Of a stretch of 64,000 bases of DNA, positions 29,001 to 38,767 are shown one piece after another. The notes below the pieces were generated by a model. That model had not been told where the DNA came from. It ran no database searches and saw only the letters and a program-made list of their open reading frames with translations. The DNA comes from Volvox africanus (taxonomy: Eukaryota; Chlorophyta; Chlorophyceae; Chlamydomonadales; Volvocaceae). The DNA is taken from contig BSDZ01000022.1 in the NCBI GenBank assembly GCA_030268105.1, positions 62,001 to 126,000 on the forward strand. The letters are read 5' to 3'. Every line of letters begins with the position of its first letter. The stretch's first letter is position 1. Position numbers and translations under genes: made by a program.

Positions 29001-31170
29001 ACCTGATGCCCGGGCAAAAGTATCCATGGCTTCAAGGAAGGCTGGCACGGATTCCTCTCCTTCAAGGGCCACTTCTGCATCATCAGCAAACTGACAGGCT
29101 GTGACCCTGTCTTCATCTGAAGGCAATAGGCGGAGGCCTATCTCTTGGCTCTTTAGCCAGCTGAACAAGGCCTGGGCAACAAAGAGATACAGCAGGGGTG
29201 CTAGAGGGCAACCCTGTCTTACCCCTGCTTCCATTTTAACAAGCCTGGATTTGAAACCGTTCACCATGGCTCTTGCCCGCGTGTTGCTAAGCAATATCCG
29301 GGTCCAACTGCAAAGCTGTGGGCCTGCTCCCATCGCCTCCATCGCCCCCATCAGGAAGTTGCGGTCCACTGTGTCATAAGCTTTTGCGAAGTCCAGGAAG
29401 GCCAGCAGACCTTGGCGGTTCAATTTCCGTAAGAGATGAGGCAGATGGCGTAGAAAGAGAACACTGGCCCCAATGAGCCTCTTGGGCAGAAAAGCTGACT
29501 GCTCAGGGCTAATGATTCGTCCCAGGGCTGGCCCTAGGCGATTTGCCAGCACCTTGGCCAGCAAGCGGTAGTCCGAGCAAAGCAGTGTGATAGGGCGGTA
29601 GTTACCAGGCTGTTTGGGGTCTCCCTTCTTGTAAAGCACCTTAATGATACCATCCAGAAAGCCTGTTGGCACCTGCCCTGTTTTGCCGATAGCCGTGAAG
29701 AGGGCTGCCATGGTATGGCCAATCTCTGGCCAGAACTTGCGGTACAGATCCGTTGGGATGCCATCCCATCCGGGTGCTTTGCCTGGCTGGCTCTTCTTCA
29801 GTGCGAAACCCAGCTCAGTCACAGCAATGGTCGGGGACCCAGCCACTTCGTCAGCTTCCTCAGGGAGTCGGATGTTGGCTGCTGCTAACTGGGTTAGCAC
29901 TGACTGGCGATCTTCAGGAGTGGTGAAGTCTGGGGCTCTGCATACCCCTGCCCAAAAGTCCGCTACGACCTGTGGTAGCTGTGCTGGATTAGTGACCAGT
30001 CGGCCTGAGTGTGCCTGGAGTGCCACTGGGGCTGTTTGCTGGTCCTGGATTTGGGTTTGCAGGAAGGTTGTCAGAGCTGGGCCAGGACGCTCTCCTGCGT
30101 GTAACCAGTGGACCCGGGTCTTTTTTGCCACCCTGGCGTTGTCCTCAATATGCACCCTAGCCAGTCTTGCTTGGGCATCTATGAGCTGCTGTAGTAGGTG
30201 TGGTGAGTGCGGCATAGTATCGAGGGCTTGTTGGGCCTGTTGGACCCCAAGGTAGGCCTCCTGGGTATGAGCACCTGGCTGCTGTCTGCGCTGTTGCGCT
30301 ACCTTGTTGAGTTGGTGTGCTAGGAAGGTTAGTCGGCGTTTAAAACCAGGCCACCAAGCAATAAGGTTGCCCGGATTCTCTTCGACTGAGGGTGCCTCTT
30401 GGCATTGGTTCCGGATCCACTCCGCCATGCTTGTAGCCAAATCCTCATGGTCAGTGAAGGCCATGCGTATACGCTTGATGCCTGGGCCCTTGACCTCATT
30501 TTTGCAAGGTAGGAGATGAAGTGTGGCAAGACGGTGGTCTGAGGCTGTGTGGAAGGAGATGGCTGTATGGCATAGGTACGGCAGCTTGGCTTCATTGATG
30601 TAGATGCGATCTAGGCGTGAACCGCCTGGGGTGGGTGCATGGTACAGGTGAGTGAAGTCACGGCGCCTTGGGTGGAGGTATCGGTGGGTATCTACCATCT
30701 GTGGGCCTGCCCGCTGCCGCATCTCAGTGATAGGCCTATCTGCTTGACGCCCATCTCTTCCTGCGGACGAGTCCCACTCTGGGTTTTCCACAAAGTTGAA
30801 GTCTCCTGCCCAGATAAGGGTGGTGTCCCTATTGTCCTCCATGGCTTGCGTTGTGGTGGCAGCCAGGGCGTTCTCGAAGAGTTGTCGCCGGGTTTCCGCA
30901 GCCATCGAGGTAGTGCCAGGTGGGAGGTAGATATTGCAGATGTGCAGGCGGTGTCCCCCCCAGTGGAGGATACAGTCGGTGAAACGGCCTCTCGTACATG
31001 TATGCTGGGGTGTTGCCAGTTTAGGTGCCAGAGCTGAAGCTAGCCCCTGTCGGATGAGGATGAGCACTCCTGCTGTGTGCGTCGAGTTAGACCAAGAGTA
31101 GGCTGCTATCTTCCAGTTTTGTGTGTGGATCTGTTTGGTGGCATAACGAAGATCCCGTTCAAACAGGCAT
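26054..31170 (-). mobile_element. 5'-truncated LINE, copy 3
   Basis: Target duplication at 26043-26053 and 31171-31181. It is separated from copy 2 by one extra LINE-free unit, so the LINE-bearing units are not a strict higher-order repeat. Confidence 0.95.
26715..31169 (-). CDS. LINE endonuclease/RT ORF, 5'-truncated (copy 3)
   Basis: Intact frame; I see no amino-acid difference from copy 2. Confidence 0.9.
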   Translation of the reverse strand, partial: CLFERDLRYATKQIHTQNWKIAAYSWSNSTHTAGVLILIRQGLASALAPKLATPQHTCTRGRFTDCILHWGGHRLHICNIYLPPGTTSMAAETRRQLFENALAATTTQAMEDNRDTTLIWAGDFNFVENPEWDSSAGRDGRQADRPITEMRQRAGPQMVDTHRYLHPRRRDFTHLYHAPTPGGSRLDRIYINEAKLPYLCHTAISFHTASDHRLATLHLLPCKNEVKGPGIKRIRMAFTDHEDLATSMAEWIRNQCQEAPSVEENPGNLIAWWPGFKRRLTFLAHQLNKVAQQRRQQPGAHTQEAYLGVQQAQQALDTMPHSPHLLQQLIDAQARLARVHIEDNARVAKKTRVHWLHAGERPGPALTTFLQTQIQDQQTAPVALQAHSGRLVTNPAQLPQVVADFWAGVCRAPDFTTPEDRQSVLTQLAAANIRLPEEADEVAGSPTIAVTELGFALKKSQPGKAPGWDGIPTDLYRKFWPEIGHTMAALFTAIGKTGQVPTGFLDGIIKVLYKKGDPKQPGNYRPITLLCSDYRLLAKVLANRLGPALGRIISPEQSAFLPKRLIGASVLFLRHLPHLLRKLNRQGLLAFLDFAKAYDTVDRNFLMGAMEAMGAGPQLCSWTRILLSNTRARAMVNGFKSRLVKMEAGVRQGCPLAPLLYLFVAQALFSWLKSQEIGLRLLPSDEDRVTACQFADDAEVALEGEESVPAFLEAMDTFARASGQRLNLDKMEILPIGAVDDHHQGSTINGLKVVTTATALNLPMDNQLQPPQPDWPEMLALAYTRMQRLAHYPLSAFGRAAAVSNYCLQTVTWHMEHGGPPPDTTLTYIERLAARLVDRKQGPEDQGQRFTGVPSRLLVGHPSTGGFGLLPLRQHIRARQAMWAVRFIRGALMARRERERVMLLDTAMNTVAEEEEEPVTSGNVRSLHPWIRTLATYLEITHPAFKPWALTTAQATGPWLGGETLPEEISRIVGALGHLPPLEDVSNPPLAPGDWCWAAALWGNPLLPNNSDNGGSINGNNHRPGLETRHPLMASCRKLLTVGDLVRVYDMLEHDQIPLPQYMTWLDWTQQFLDPSASPTQLRDKESTRMALSALCNDISPAWIAAARKVVNRLQPQQPDRVEDRMQQQMPAPPDRTTVMAMIVRRLGWRLPGDSGIVPLYNLTVSQATQLQGVSTAEERLELLSAFVQEAQGMPTDGPAPPCPVTNIQRFQATLDRLWTAVRWENKNKETLWRLVVDGIPIPGNTHLSRVPIKPCGCGSYGADTDQPCSPRLHHFWECPIAKAVREQIDRHLPLPTSATIEGGLTRQQLWLVQAPPGCEQAPWDVIALAALSSMEYGRHFLRAATREHRPQWPSTHRRRQQQQTHTAEQGPRQRAITDFFNRSGGFPQEEEEDANTHPIITTTQPAMDTPTQTATSPLDRAQARTVADFWARLHSFAALGIPHYGWDQVGPQHPILAIVGTQMRCADPVDITNHGAARTEQGL

Positions 31171-31554
31171 GTTAGATGTATCTCAGCTGCGCATCCAAGG
31201 TGTCATGCGTGGCTGGGGCAGCTGGAAGGCAGACACGTCTTAATACAACATTTCCTTCTATGTGGATACATACTTTCACATATGCATGCCAGCGTTTGAT
31301 TTTAGGCAGCACGTGCACCTACCACTTGATCTACGTTTTGTGTGTGGATCTGTTTGGTGGCATAACGAAGATCCCGTTCAAACAGGCACGTTAGATGTAT
31401 CTCAGCTGCGCATCCAAGGTGTCATGCGTGGCTGGGGCAGCTGGAAGGCAGACACGTCTTAATACAACATTTCCTTCTATGTGGATACGTACTTTCACAT
31501 ATGCATGCCAGCGTTTGATTTCAGGCAGCACATGCACCTACCACTTGATCTACG
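31117..31554. repeat. 219-bp tandem duplication at the LINE 5' edge (copy 3)
   Basis: Halves 31117-31335 and 31336-31554. The second half differs from the first at several bases (near 31488, 31523 and 31532) where it matches LINE-free units, so it has been partly overwritten. Confidence 0.95.
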
Positions 31555-31721
31555 TATGTACAATAAGTTGCAATGGACGTACACTTCATCCTTGTTTGTT
31601 TGTTAAACCATCCATGATGGTTCGCTATGTTCTATTCATGACTGTGTCCCATCTGTGCTATCATGCGCGTGTTCTGGTGGCGTGGGCCTGTCGGTTCCGT
31701 CCGCAGGTTTTGCTTGGACCG

Positions 31722-31909
31722 GGTGCACGGCTGTTGCGGTAGTGTAAGGCCACAACCATGCTGACGTGTCGAGTGAGCAAGCTCACCATTGACAAGTCCC
31801 CCAAAAAGATTGAAGTTAATCGCAGGTCCTCAATGAGGACCATATAAGCGATTAAGCTTATAAGAACAGATACTACACATGATCTGAGCCAAAAGGCCGA
31901 GAAAGGTAT
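31722..31909 (-). ncRNA. U2: U2 snRNA, unit 6
   Basis: Reference sequence, no differences seen. Confidence 0.97.
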
Positions 31910-32249
31910 GAGTATCAAGGTGCACGGTGCACAACCCACACGCTATGGCATGGGAATGATGACCCACCCTGGCCGATGGTGGGTTCAGCGAAATGACACA
32001 TCGTCAGTCAAGCGCCGCACACACGTCGCTGCATAATATAATGTAAGAACAAATGGCATTTTACCTATCGAAGTCAAAACTCACCAACTGGAAGCAGGTG
32101 ATCGATAACTTACACACTTCACAATGCAAACAGATGTCTCGCTCGTTCACCCTGTATTAGGAAGGTGCACTGGACGGATAACTTTTGTCAGGCCTCTTTC
32201 GCAATTAGTCGTGAGATGACGTTCCGTCTATTGTTAAATTATATGTACA

Positions 32250-32344
32250 TACCCTACCCTACCCTACCCTACCCTACCCTACCCTACCCTACCCTACCCT
32301 ACCCTACCCTACCCTACCCTACCCTACCCTACCCTACCCTACCC
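32250..32344. repeat. (TACCC)19 microsatellite
   Basis: 95 bp, perfect. Confidence 0.98.
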
Positions 32345-32465
32345 AGCAGATGATTGTAAATAAGGCCGTGTAAATAAGACCTCTTCATGGTAAGTAGGTC
32401 GAATCATCCCCATCCTCATCCCCATCCTTATCCCCATCCTCGTCCTCTTCACATACTCAGCAGCA

Positions 32466-32496
<31 letters not shown>

Positions 32497-32779
32497 AAGC
32501 AGAAGCATTGTCTCGTGCATTACGACTGGTGGAGGGCCTTTAGCTATGTTGTTTGCTATGCCTGGAGTAAGCGATGGCGTGCAAGCTGCAATACATTAAT
32601 TATCTCATCTTTTGGCATGCGGGTACTCACCCGTCAACAAAAAATACGGGGTTGAAAATACAAAGATTGCTGCAGCGTGTTTCTGCGTATGCCAATTTGA
32701 TGTATCTTCTCGGCTGAGGATGTGCACAGTCGTTGCGTATGTGTGTCAAGTTATCTGTGCACAATATGATGACACCCTG

Positions 32780-32851
32780 TGCCGCAGTCTGGGGTCGAAC
32801 CAGAGGCCTTTTGCTTACAAGACAAACGCTCTACCACTGAGCTACAACGGC
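32780..32851 (-). tRNA. trnT-UGU: tRNA-Thr(UGU), unit 7, stabilised anticodon stem
   Basis: G43 is replaced by A, which turns a U-G wobble pair with U27 into U-A. The cloverleaf is kept, so this change is probably neutral. Confidence 0.9.
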
Positions 32852-33814
32852 TGAGGGCGAAGCGAAGCAGGTAGCTGATCATGATCCACATCTGCCGTAC
32901 AATCTCATCTAGGTACGGAGGGTTTCATTGGAGGGCCTGCATACCCTATGCGGATCTTCCGTCCCCATGGACATCCATGGACGTATCTTTCCCGCCGTGC
33001 CATTGTATGTATGCTTCCATCCAAGTGCGTGTGTGGAGCACCTTGACTAAATGTACAGCCAACCTTGCCATTTACAACTTAACCAGAATCTCACACCGGC
33101 AGCTACGGATTCACCTATGGGCGAGCTCCGAGTCTTTGTGCCGTAGGGCACGTAGTGCAACGGTGACTCCTTGCTAGTTACATTATACTAGTGACTTATA
33201 AAGAATGAAGAAGTGTCTGTCTCAACTATCCAGGCACCTTAAATAGTGCTGCCTGGTACAAAAGGGGGCCGTACGTCTATTCGAAACTGGCGCGCATTCT
33301 ACAACTGACACTGTTGTACGAATGCTCGCATTCAAGTGGTCCCATGCGACTTGACCAAGTTCTATGCGTTAGATCTATTATAACTAATCTATTATTACGC
33401 AATTACGTTAATGTCATATAAAGCTAAATTACGACAACTCAGATTCACTCTTTCTGGCGCTTCTGCGCCATTCGCCCTGTTACACAAAGTGTGTCTTGGA
33501 TCATGAAAGTGGATGACATACTACAACTGTGTCTGACATACTCCCGCCTTTTCATTACTTGCATCTCACACATACATCTATCCTGCGTACCATCCCATTC
33601 ACACGCCTATCGTATTGCACATCGTCATACTGAGACAGTGAAACAGTCATTTAACATAACAGTGCTTCTGAAACGCGCACCAATAGATGATCATCCTTTT
33701 GTTATGGCAGACGCACACACAAAGGCCGTTAGATGTATCTCAGCTGCGCATCCGAGGTGTCATGCGTGGCTGGGGCAGCTGGAAGGCAGACACGTCTTAA
33801 TACAACATTTCCTT

Positions 33815-33819
33815 CTATG
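33815..33819. repeat. Chromovirus target-site duplication, left
   Basis: CTATG, repeated at 41291-41295; single in empty units. Five bases is the usual size for Ty3/gypsy integrases. Confidence 0.95.
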
Positions 33820-34643
33820 TGTTGTACCTCTCGTTCGCGATTGCTCATAAGTATCTGCACGTCTGGAGACTATCGACACCGATGCGCGAGCACTTGCAAG
33901 TACAGCAAGGCAAGCGAGAGCAAACAGAAACAGCGGAAGACTTCAAGACGAAGAGAGATATAACTTACAGTTTTACGGATCAGAACGATGCAATGGACGA
34001 AATCGCCGTCAGCGCCGGAAGCAAGCAATCATCACGCGGCGGTGATTAGCGAAGTTCAGGCTTAGCTCGGGCTAAGTAGAATAATGTATAGAAATAGTAA
34101 TTTAGAACACACGAGTGTTCTCCGGTATCGGGTGTCTTGTCTAGCTTAGCCGTCCTCGCATCTGTTATACTCGCAGCATCGCAATGCCGTACGATTCACA
34201 TCAGGAGGCCGATCCTAGATGTGACAACCCTACTGCGTCTAGGCGATGTCTACGTATAACAACGTATAAGCCTTTCCGGCATTCGCATGATGCAAGGGTC
34301 CGGATAACGATATCCGGTTGCAGGGCATGTATCGCGACGAGTGCGGCGCTCTCAACGTGTGCTTAAATGAAGTAATATTATATCAGATAATATTACTTAT
34401 CGTTTTGTAGCACGAGCATAATGCGCACTTCAATGCTTCGGTTATTCATGCATGCTAGGCGGATTTGCCATGATGCGATGTCGCGATGGATAATGACAAC
34501 ATGCCAGATGCATATATAAATGTATGCGAATACATTTATATCATGCAGATTCATTCATATGTAATGCGTTCATCACAAAAGCACTTCGCCTCGTAGGATC
34601 GTGTCGACCTACGCGTCGGCGGGAAATGAGCCGTAGCACAACA
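33820..34643 (-). repeat. 3' LTR of the chromovirus
   Basis: 824 bp, differing from the 5' LTR at 33860 and 34563 only. The inverted repeats are at 34370-34398 (12-bp arms, 5-base loop) and 34514-34541 (12-bp arms, 4-base loop). Confidence 0.96.
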
Positions 34644-34658
34644 ATTATCCCCCCTCCC
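34644..34658 (-). other. Polypurine tract
   Basis: The minus strand reads GGGAGGGGGGATAAT directly before the 3' LTR, the expected place for the plus-strand primer. Confidence 0.85.
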
Positions 34659-34702
34659 GTATGCAGCGTCCTCGCTGCATCATACAGCATCGACTGCAGG
34701 GT

Positions 34703-37700
34703 TCATTGGGTTTGCGTGGCACGTTTGCGGGCTTCTTCGAGCAGGGGTTTCATGTCCTGTGAGAAGTTGCGTGCCGGTTCCCATGAGTTGTGCTCGTCGG
34801 TATACCCTGTCCACTTAACCAAGTACTCGTGTACTGTTCGCTTACGTCGGTGTCGGCCCACACGACGCGCGCGATAATCTAACACCCGCTCCACATCGTA
34901 AAACTTCTGTTTACCAGCGATCCAGGTCTCGGGAACTGGTTCGATCGCTGCGGGGGCGTTAGCAGGCTCAGGGACGGGTTCCGTACTACGATACGGATGA
35001 ACAAGCGATACGTGAAACGTGGGGTGAATGGTCATATCAGCGGGCAATGCAAGCTGCACAGCCACATTCCCAACCATGCGCACGACAGGGTACGGACCAA
35101 TCCAGCGGGGTAAGAGTTTTCGGGATCCGTTGGCCAAGGAACGCAAGTTCTTGGTGCTTAGCAACACGAGTTGCCCTTCCGAAAACGTCACATCCTGCTT
35201 GGATTTGTTGTAGTATTCTGTTGTTCGTTGCTGCGCCGCGTCCAAACACGACTTCGCGTCTGTGATTCGGGACATAAACGACTTGGCAAAAAGTTTAGCA
35301 GCAGGCACGTTCACTTCCAACTCACGCCACACGGGTAGCGCGGGATGAAACCCGTAGTTAAGAAAGAACGGACTTTTGCCTGTAGAGCGGTTAACAGCAT
35401 TGTTAAGCGCGAATTCTGCCGCAGTCAAATATGTATCCCAAACAAGTGGTGTGCGACCAGCATAATTGCGCAACATATCACCCAACGTGCGGTTTGTGTG
35501 TTCGGTTTGACCATCAGTCTGCGGGTGATACGCCGTGCTCAGGTTGACGCGCATGCCAACTAGTTTGCAGAGCGCTTCCCAAAACTTAGACGTGAACTGT
35601 CCTCCGCGGTCCGAGATCACATTTTTGGGAACCCCGTGTAACCGAACCACATTGTCGAAAAACAAACGTGCGGTTTGCTCAGCCGTGCAGGATGATGTGC
35701 ATGGTGCTAGGTGAACCATCTTAGTCAGACGATCGACCATTACGAACACCGCATCGTATCCCCCCTCAGTTTTGGGCAGCGCGACTACGAAGTCCATGGA
35801 AACACTTTCCCAAGGCGCATCCGGGACAGGCAACGGTTGCAACAACCCATGGCCCTTACCGGACAAAGCCTTATTGCGCTGGCACAGACTGCATGTCTGG
35901 ACGAAGTTCGCCGCATCCTTAGCCAAACGAGGCCACCAAAAGGAACGTTGCACCAAGTCGATCAATCGCTTGCTACCAGGGTGTCCTGCTAACGGGTCCT
36001 CGTGGAACCGCGCAAGGATGTCGTAGCGTAGCGCGTCGTCGTTCGGAACGACGATTTGCGTAGCTGCACCCTCCGTCCGTAGCCAAAGGCCATTCTGCTT
36101 GCGAAGGTTTTCTACATTAGCCGGGTCCGCGAACCAGGCGTCTGCGTTGTAGGCAACCTTTAACCGCTCCGCGAGGTCCGTCGCGATCGGAACCTCCTCG
36201 CTACGCGGCCGCACGACAGGCGCTGCCAAAATTGCAGCGTGTAGCGACGGATGTCGACTGAGAGCATCGGCAATATTCAATTTACCGGAAATATACTCCC
36301 AGGTGCAGTTGAACCTAGCTAGATATTCCATCCACCTAGCTTGACGGCGGTTCAACGTCGGAACGCTTTGCAAAAACGTTAGGGGCTTATGGTCAGTCTT
36401 TAAAGTAAACGGGCGTCCCTCGAGGTAACAGCGCCATTCCTTTAAAGCATGCAGCACGGCCAGAAGCTCCTGTTCCCCGGTGGTGTAGCGAATCTCCGCA
36501 CCAGAAAACTTCTTACTCGTGAAGGCGATCGGTCGCCCTTCCTGTAACAATACAGCGCCACTTCCAAATATTGAGGCATCAGACACTACCTCAACACGAA
36601 ATGGCAACGAGTAATCAGGGAATGCAAGGGTGACATCTTCGGCAACGATCCGTTTGAGCTCTTCGAATGCCCGCTGGCATTGCGACGTCCACGACTCGAG
36701 CGAAACGAAAACGCCTTTGCGAGTTAAGTTAGTAAGCGGGGCCGCAATGATGGAATATTTTTCAATGAACTTCCGGAAATAATTGGTCAAGCCAAGGAAC
36801 TTACGCAGCTCCGTGAGGTTCTGAGGCGCGGGCCAATCGCGAACCACAGCGACCTTCCGCGGGTCCATCTTCACACCGGTGGCCGACGCAATGTGGCCCA
36901 AATATTCCACCTGAGGCTGCGCCCAAAAGCATTTGGCGCGTTTAGCAAACAATTGCTCCCGCCTCATAACGTCGAGCACGAGCCGCAGATGCTCCAAGTG
37001 CTCCTCGCGCATCTTAGAATATACCAAGATGTCATCCAGGTAGCAAACAACGAACCTGTCGATAAACGGCCTAAACATTCGGTCCATAACCGCCTGAAAC
37101 GTCGCAGGGGCATTAGTCAAACCAAACGATAGGACCGTATACTCAAAGTGACCGAAGGGCGTCCGAAAAGCGGTTTTCGGGATATCAGAGGCAGCGATGC
37201 GAATCTGATTGTAGCCCTGTTGTAAGTCAATTGAGGAAAAATAAGCCGAACCCTTCAGCTTATCCAACAGGTCGTCAACGCGTGGCAAAGGGTAGCGATT
37301 TTTCACCGTATTCGCATTTAACCCCCGGTAATCGATGCACATGCGCAAGGTCCCATCCTTCTTACCGACAAATAAAATCGGTGCAGAATACGGGGATGTG
37401 CTGGGGCGTATCATACCCTTCGCGAGCAAATCCGTCACCTGGCGCTTCACCTCGTCCAGTTCCAATGGACTCAACCTGTACATTGGCCGGGCCGTAGGCT
37501 GCGCTCCAGGCATGAGAGGGATTGTGTGATCAACAGGACGCATAGGTGGTAGGCCAGGGATATCTTTAAAGACGTCCTCATACTGCGACAGTAGGGCCTC
37601 AACCTCAGGATCCACAGAAATCTGCGCGGTGGTGACACAACAGCTCACCCGCGGCCTTAAAAGCAGTCCGTGGGCACCCTTCCGTAACAAACGGACGGCC

Positions 37701-38764
37701 TCCTTACGCCCGACTAGCTCTGGTTCGATTCGCGCAGCCATTGCGGTCACAGCGAAATTAACCATAGGCACCGCCTCAGTTTCGCCCTCCTTTGGTGTGA
37801 CATGTTCGAACGACAGGAAAGGTACCTTAATCGACAGAGTACCCTTGCACATATGCAGGGTTGCGGTCTCCATGTCGATGCGCGCGCGGTACTGTCGTAA
37901 TGTCGACGACCCCATTATGTACGGTGCAGTCTCTGCTAAGCCCTGCAGCACGTACGGCCGGGTCACAACACGCAAAGGGCCTATCGATAGGCTAAGGGTA
38001 ATCCTGCCCACGATGGGATGCTTACCCCCGTCAGCAAGGGTAACCTGTGGACAATCAGACGACTCTGGGGACAACCCCAGCGCATTCACCTCTGCGACAG
38101 AGATGAAGTCGTCACTGGCACCGGTGTCAACAAGTGCCTTCAGAGTACGGCCATTCAAACCGATCTGAACCACAGGGACACGGTTATCTACGAGCGACTG
38201 CCCAGCAGACAACGTCAGTGCACTTAAGGCGGGTCCGTAACCAACGGCACCCCCATCAGGAGCTTCGTACCAAACGTCAACCGAGTAGGATAGGTGTGGC
38301 CACGGAGCCAACGTACCCTCCCGATCCACACCATTAAACAAAACGGTGCCCGGCTCGAACCGGTGGACATGCCGCATACCCCTTAACGATGCCTCTGCCT
38401 TGCGCCGACAGAAAGCGGGGAGTAAAACACATGCGGCAGTGTCTGGATATTGACGCCTACACCTCCTGTACATGGCCAACTGTTCCGACATCTCACGCAG
38501 AGACGAGGGGATGAACAAAACCACGTGGTTGGACAGATCGATAGACGACAGGGGACGGCGAGGTGTAAACACATTACACAACGGATCGAAGCAGAGAAGT
38601 CCCGTGCGTCCGTCAAGCGTGATGCGTCGCGCAATGACTCGCTCGATGTGTCCAAGTACACAAGGCAACAATGCCTTAACGGCTGGCCGTAAGGATGACC
38701 ACCGACCACGCGTTAGTTCAGAAAACCCAGGTAGAGCCCCCTCCGCAGGAACCCGGGCAAGCCC
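34703..38764 (-). CDS. pol: Chromovirus Pol polyprotein (PR-RT-RH-IN-chromodomain)
   Basis: Open from directly after the gag TAG to a TGA: 1,353 codons in the gag frame, with no ATG near its beginning (TTG at 38671 is only an apparent start). Numbered from that TTG: aspartic protease DTGAS at 182; reverse transcriptase about 380-570 with YLDDILVYS at 544; RNase H about 690-805; integrase zinc domain H890, H897, C927, C930; integrase catalytic D960, D1021, E1057; a GPY/F-type module around 1190-1220; and a chromodomain at about 1257-1305 ([13 protein letters not shown]). The chromodomain tail defines chromoviruses and can guide integration to histone-marked chromatin. All catalytic residues I looked for are present. 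Expression probably needs read-through of the TAG. Confidence 0.94.
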   Translation of the reverse strand, partial: GLARVPAEGALPGFSELTRGRWSSLRPAVKALLPCVLGHIERVIARRITLDGRTGLLCFDPLCNVFTPRRPLSSIDLSNHVVLFIPSSLREMSEQLAMYRRCRRQYPDTAACVLLPAFCRRKAEASLRGMRHVHRFEPGTVLFNGVDREGTLAPWPHLSYSVDVWYEAPDGGAVGYGPALSALTLSAGQSLVDNRVPVVQIGLNGRTLKALVDTGASDDFISVAEVNALGLSPESSDCPQVTLADGGKHPIVGRITLSLSIGPLRVVTRPYVLQGLAETAPYIMGSSTLRQYRARIDMETATLHMCKGTLSIKVPFLSFEHVTPKEGETEAVPMVNFAVTAMAARIEPELVGRKEAVRLLRKGAHGLLLRPRVSCCVTTAQISVDPEVEALLSQYEDVFKDIPGLPPMRPVDHTIPLMPGAQPTARPMYRLSPLELDEVKRQVTDLLAKGMIRPSTSPYSAPILFVGKKDGTLRMCIDYRGLNANTVKNRYPLPRVDDLLDKLKGSAYFSSIDLQQGYNQIRIAASDIPKTAFRTPFGHFEYTVLSFGLTNAPATFQAVMDRMFRPFIDRFVVCYLDDILVYSKMREEHLEHLRLVLDVMRREQLFAKRAKCFWAQPQVEYLGHIASATGVKMDPRKVAVVRDWPAPQNLTELRKFLGLTNYFRKFIEKYSIIAAPLTNLTRKGVFVSLESWTSQCQRAFEELKRIVAEDVTLAFPDYSLPFRVEVVSDASIFGSGAVLLQEGRPIAFTSKKFSGAEIRYTTGEQELLAVLHALKEWRCYLEGRPFTLKTDHKPLTFLQSVPTLNRRQARWMEYLARFNCTWEYISGKLNIADALSRHPSLHAAILAAPVVRPRSEEVPIATDLAERLKVAYNADAWFADPANVENLRKQNGLWLRTEGAATQIVVPNDDALRYDILARFHEDPLAGHPGSKRLIDLVQRSFWWPRLAKDAANFVQTCSLCQRNKALSGKGHGLLQPLPVPDAPWESVSMDFVVALPKTEGGYDAVFVMVDRLTKMVHLAPCTSSCTAEQTARLFFDNVVRLHGVPKNVISDRGGQFTSKFWEALCKLVGMRVNLSTAYHPQTDGQTEHTNRTLGDMLRNYAGRTPLVWDTYLTAAEFALNNAVNRSTGKSPFFLNYGFHPALPVWRELEVNVPAAKLFAKSFMSRITDAKSCLDAAQQRTTEYYNKSKQDVTFSEGQLVLLSTKNLRSLANGSRKLLPRWIGPYPVVRMVGNVAVQLALPADMTIHPTFHVSLVHPYRSTEPVPEPANAPAAIEPVPETWIAGKQKFYDVERVLDYRARRVGRHRRKRTVHEYLVKWTGYTDEHNSWEPARNFSQDMKPLLEEARKRATQTQ

Positions 38765-38767
38765 CTA
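38726..38767 (-). promoter_or_regulatory. Possible gag-pol stop-codon read-through signal
   Basis: The gag stop TAG (38765-38767) is followed by a 7-base spacer and then a 7-bp stem: CCCGGGT (38751-38757) with ACCTGGG (38726-38732), including one G-U pair and an 18-base G-rich loop. A TAG in a continuous frame with a downstream stem is the layout of gammaretroviral-type read-through. Alternatives are a nonsense mutation or a genome in which UAG is sense. Confidence 0.5.

Larger units (their letters stand above)
24702..32386 (-). repeat. Array unit 6 with LINE insertion (7685 bp)
   Basis: Third LINE-bearing unit; 7,590 bp without its 95-bp TACCC tract, as in units 3 and 4. The second half of its 219-bp flank duplication carries bases typical of plain units (near 31488, 31523 and 31532), a sign of exchange with a LINE-free unit. 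Confidence 0.95.

Noticed and set aside
33733..34366. Short plus-strand frames in the LTRs
   Set aside because: Antisense to the element, duplicated simply because the LTR is, and without motifs.
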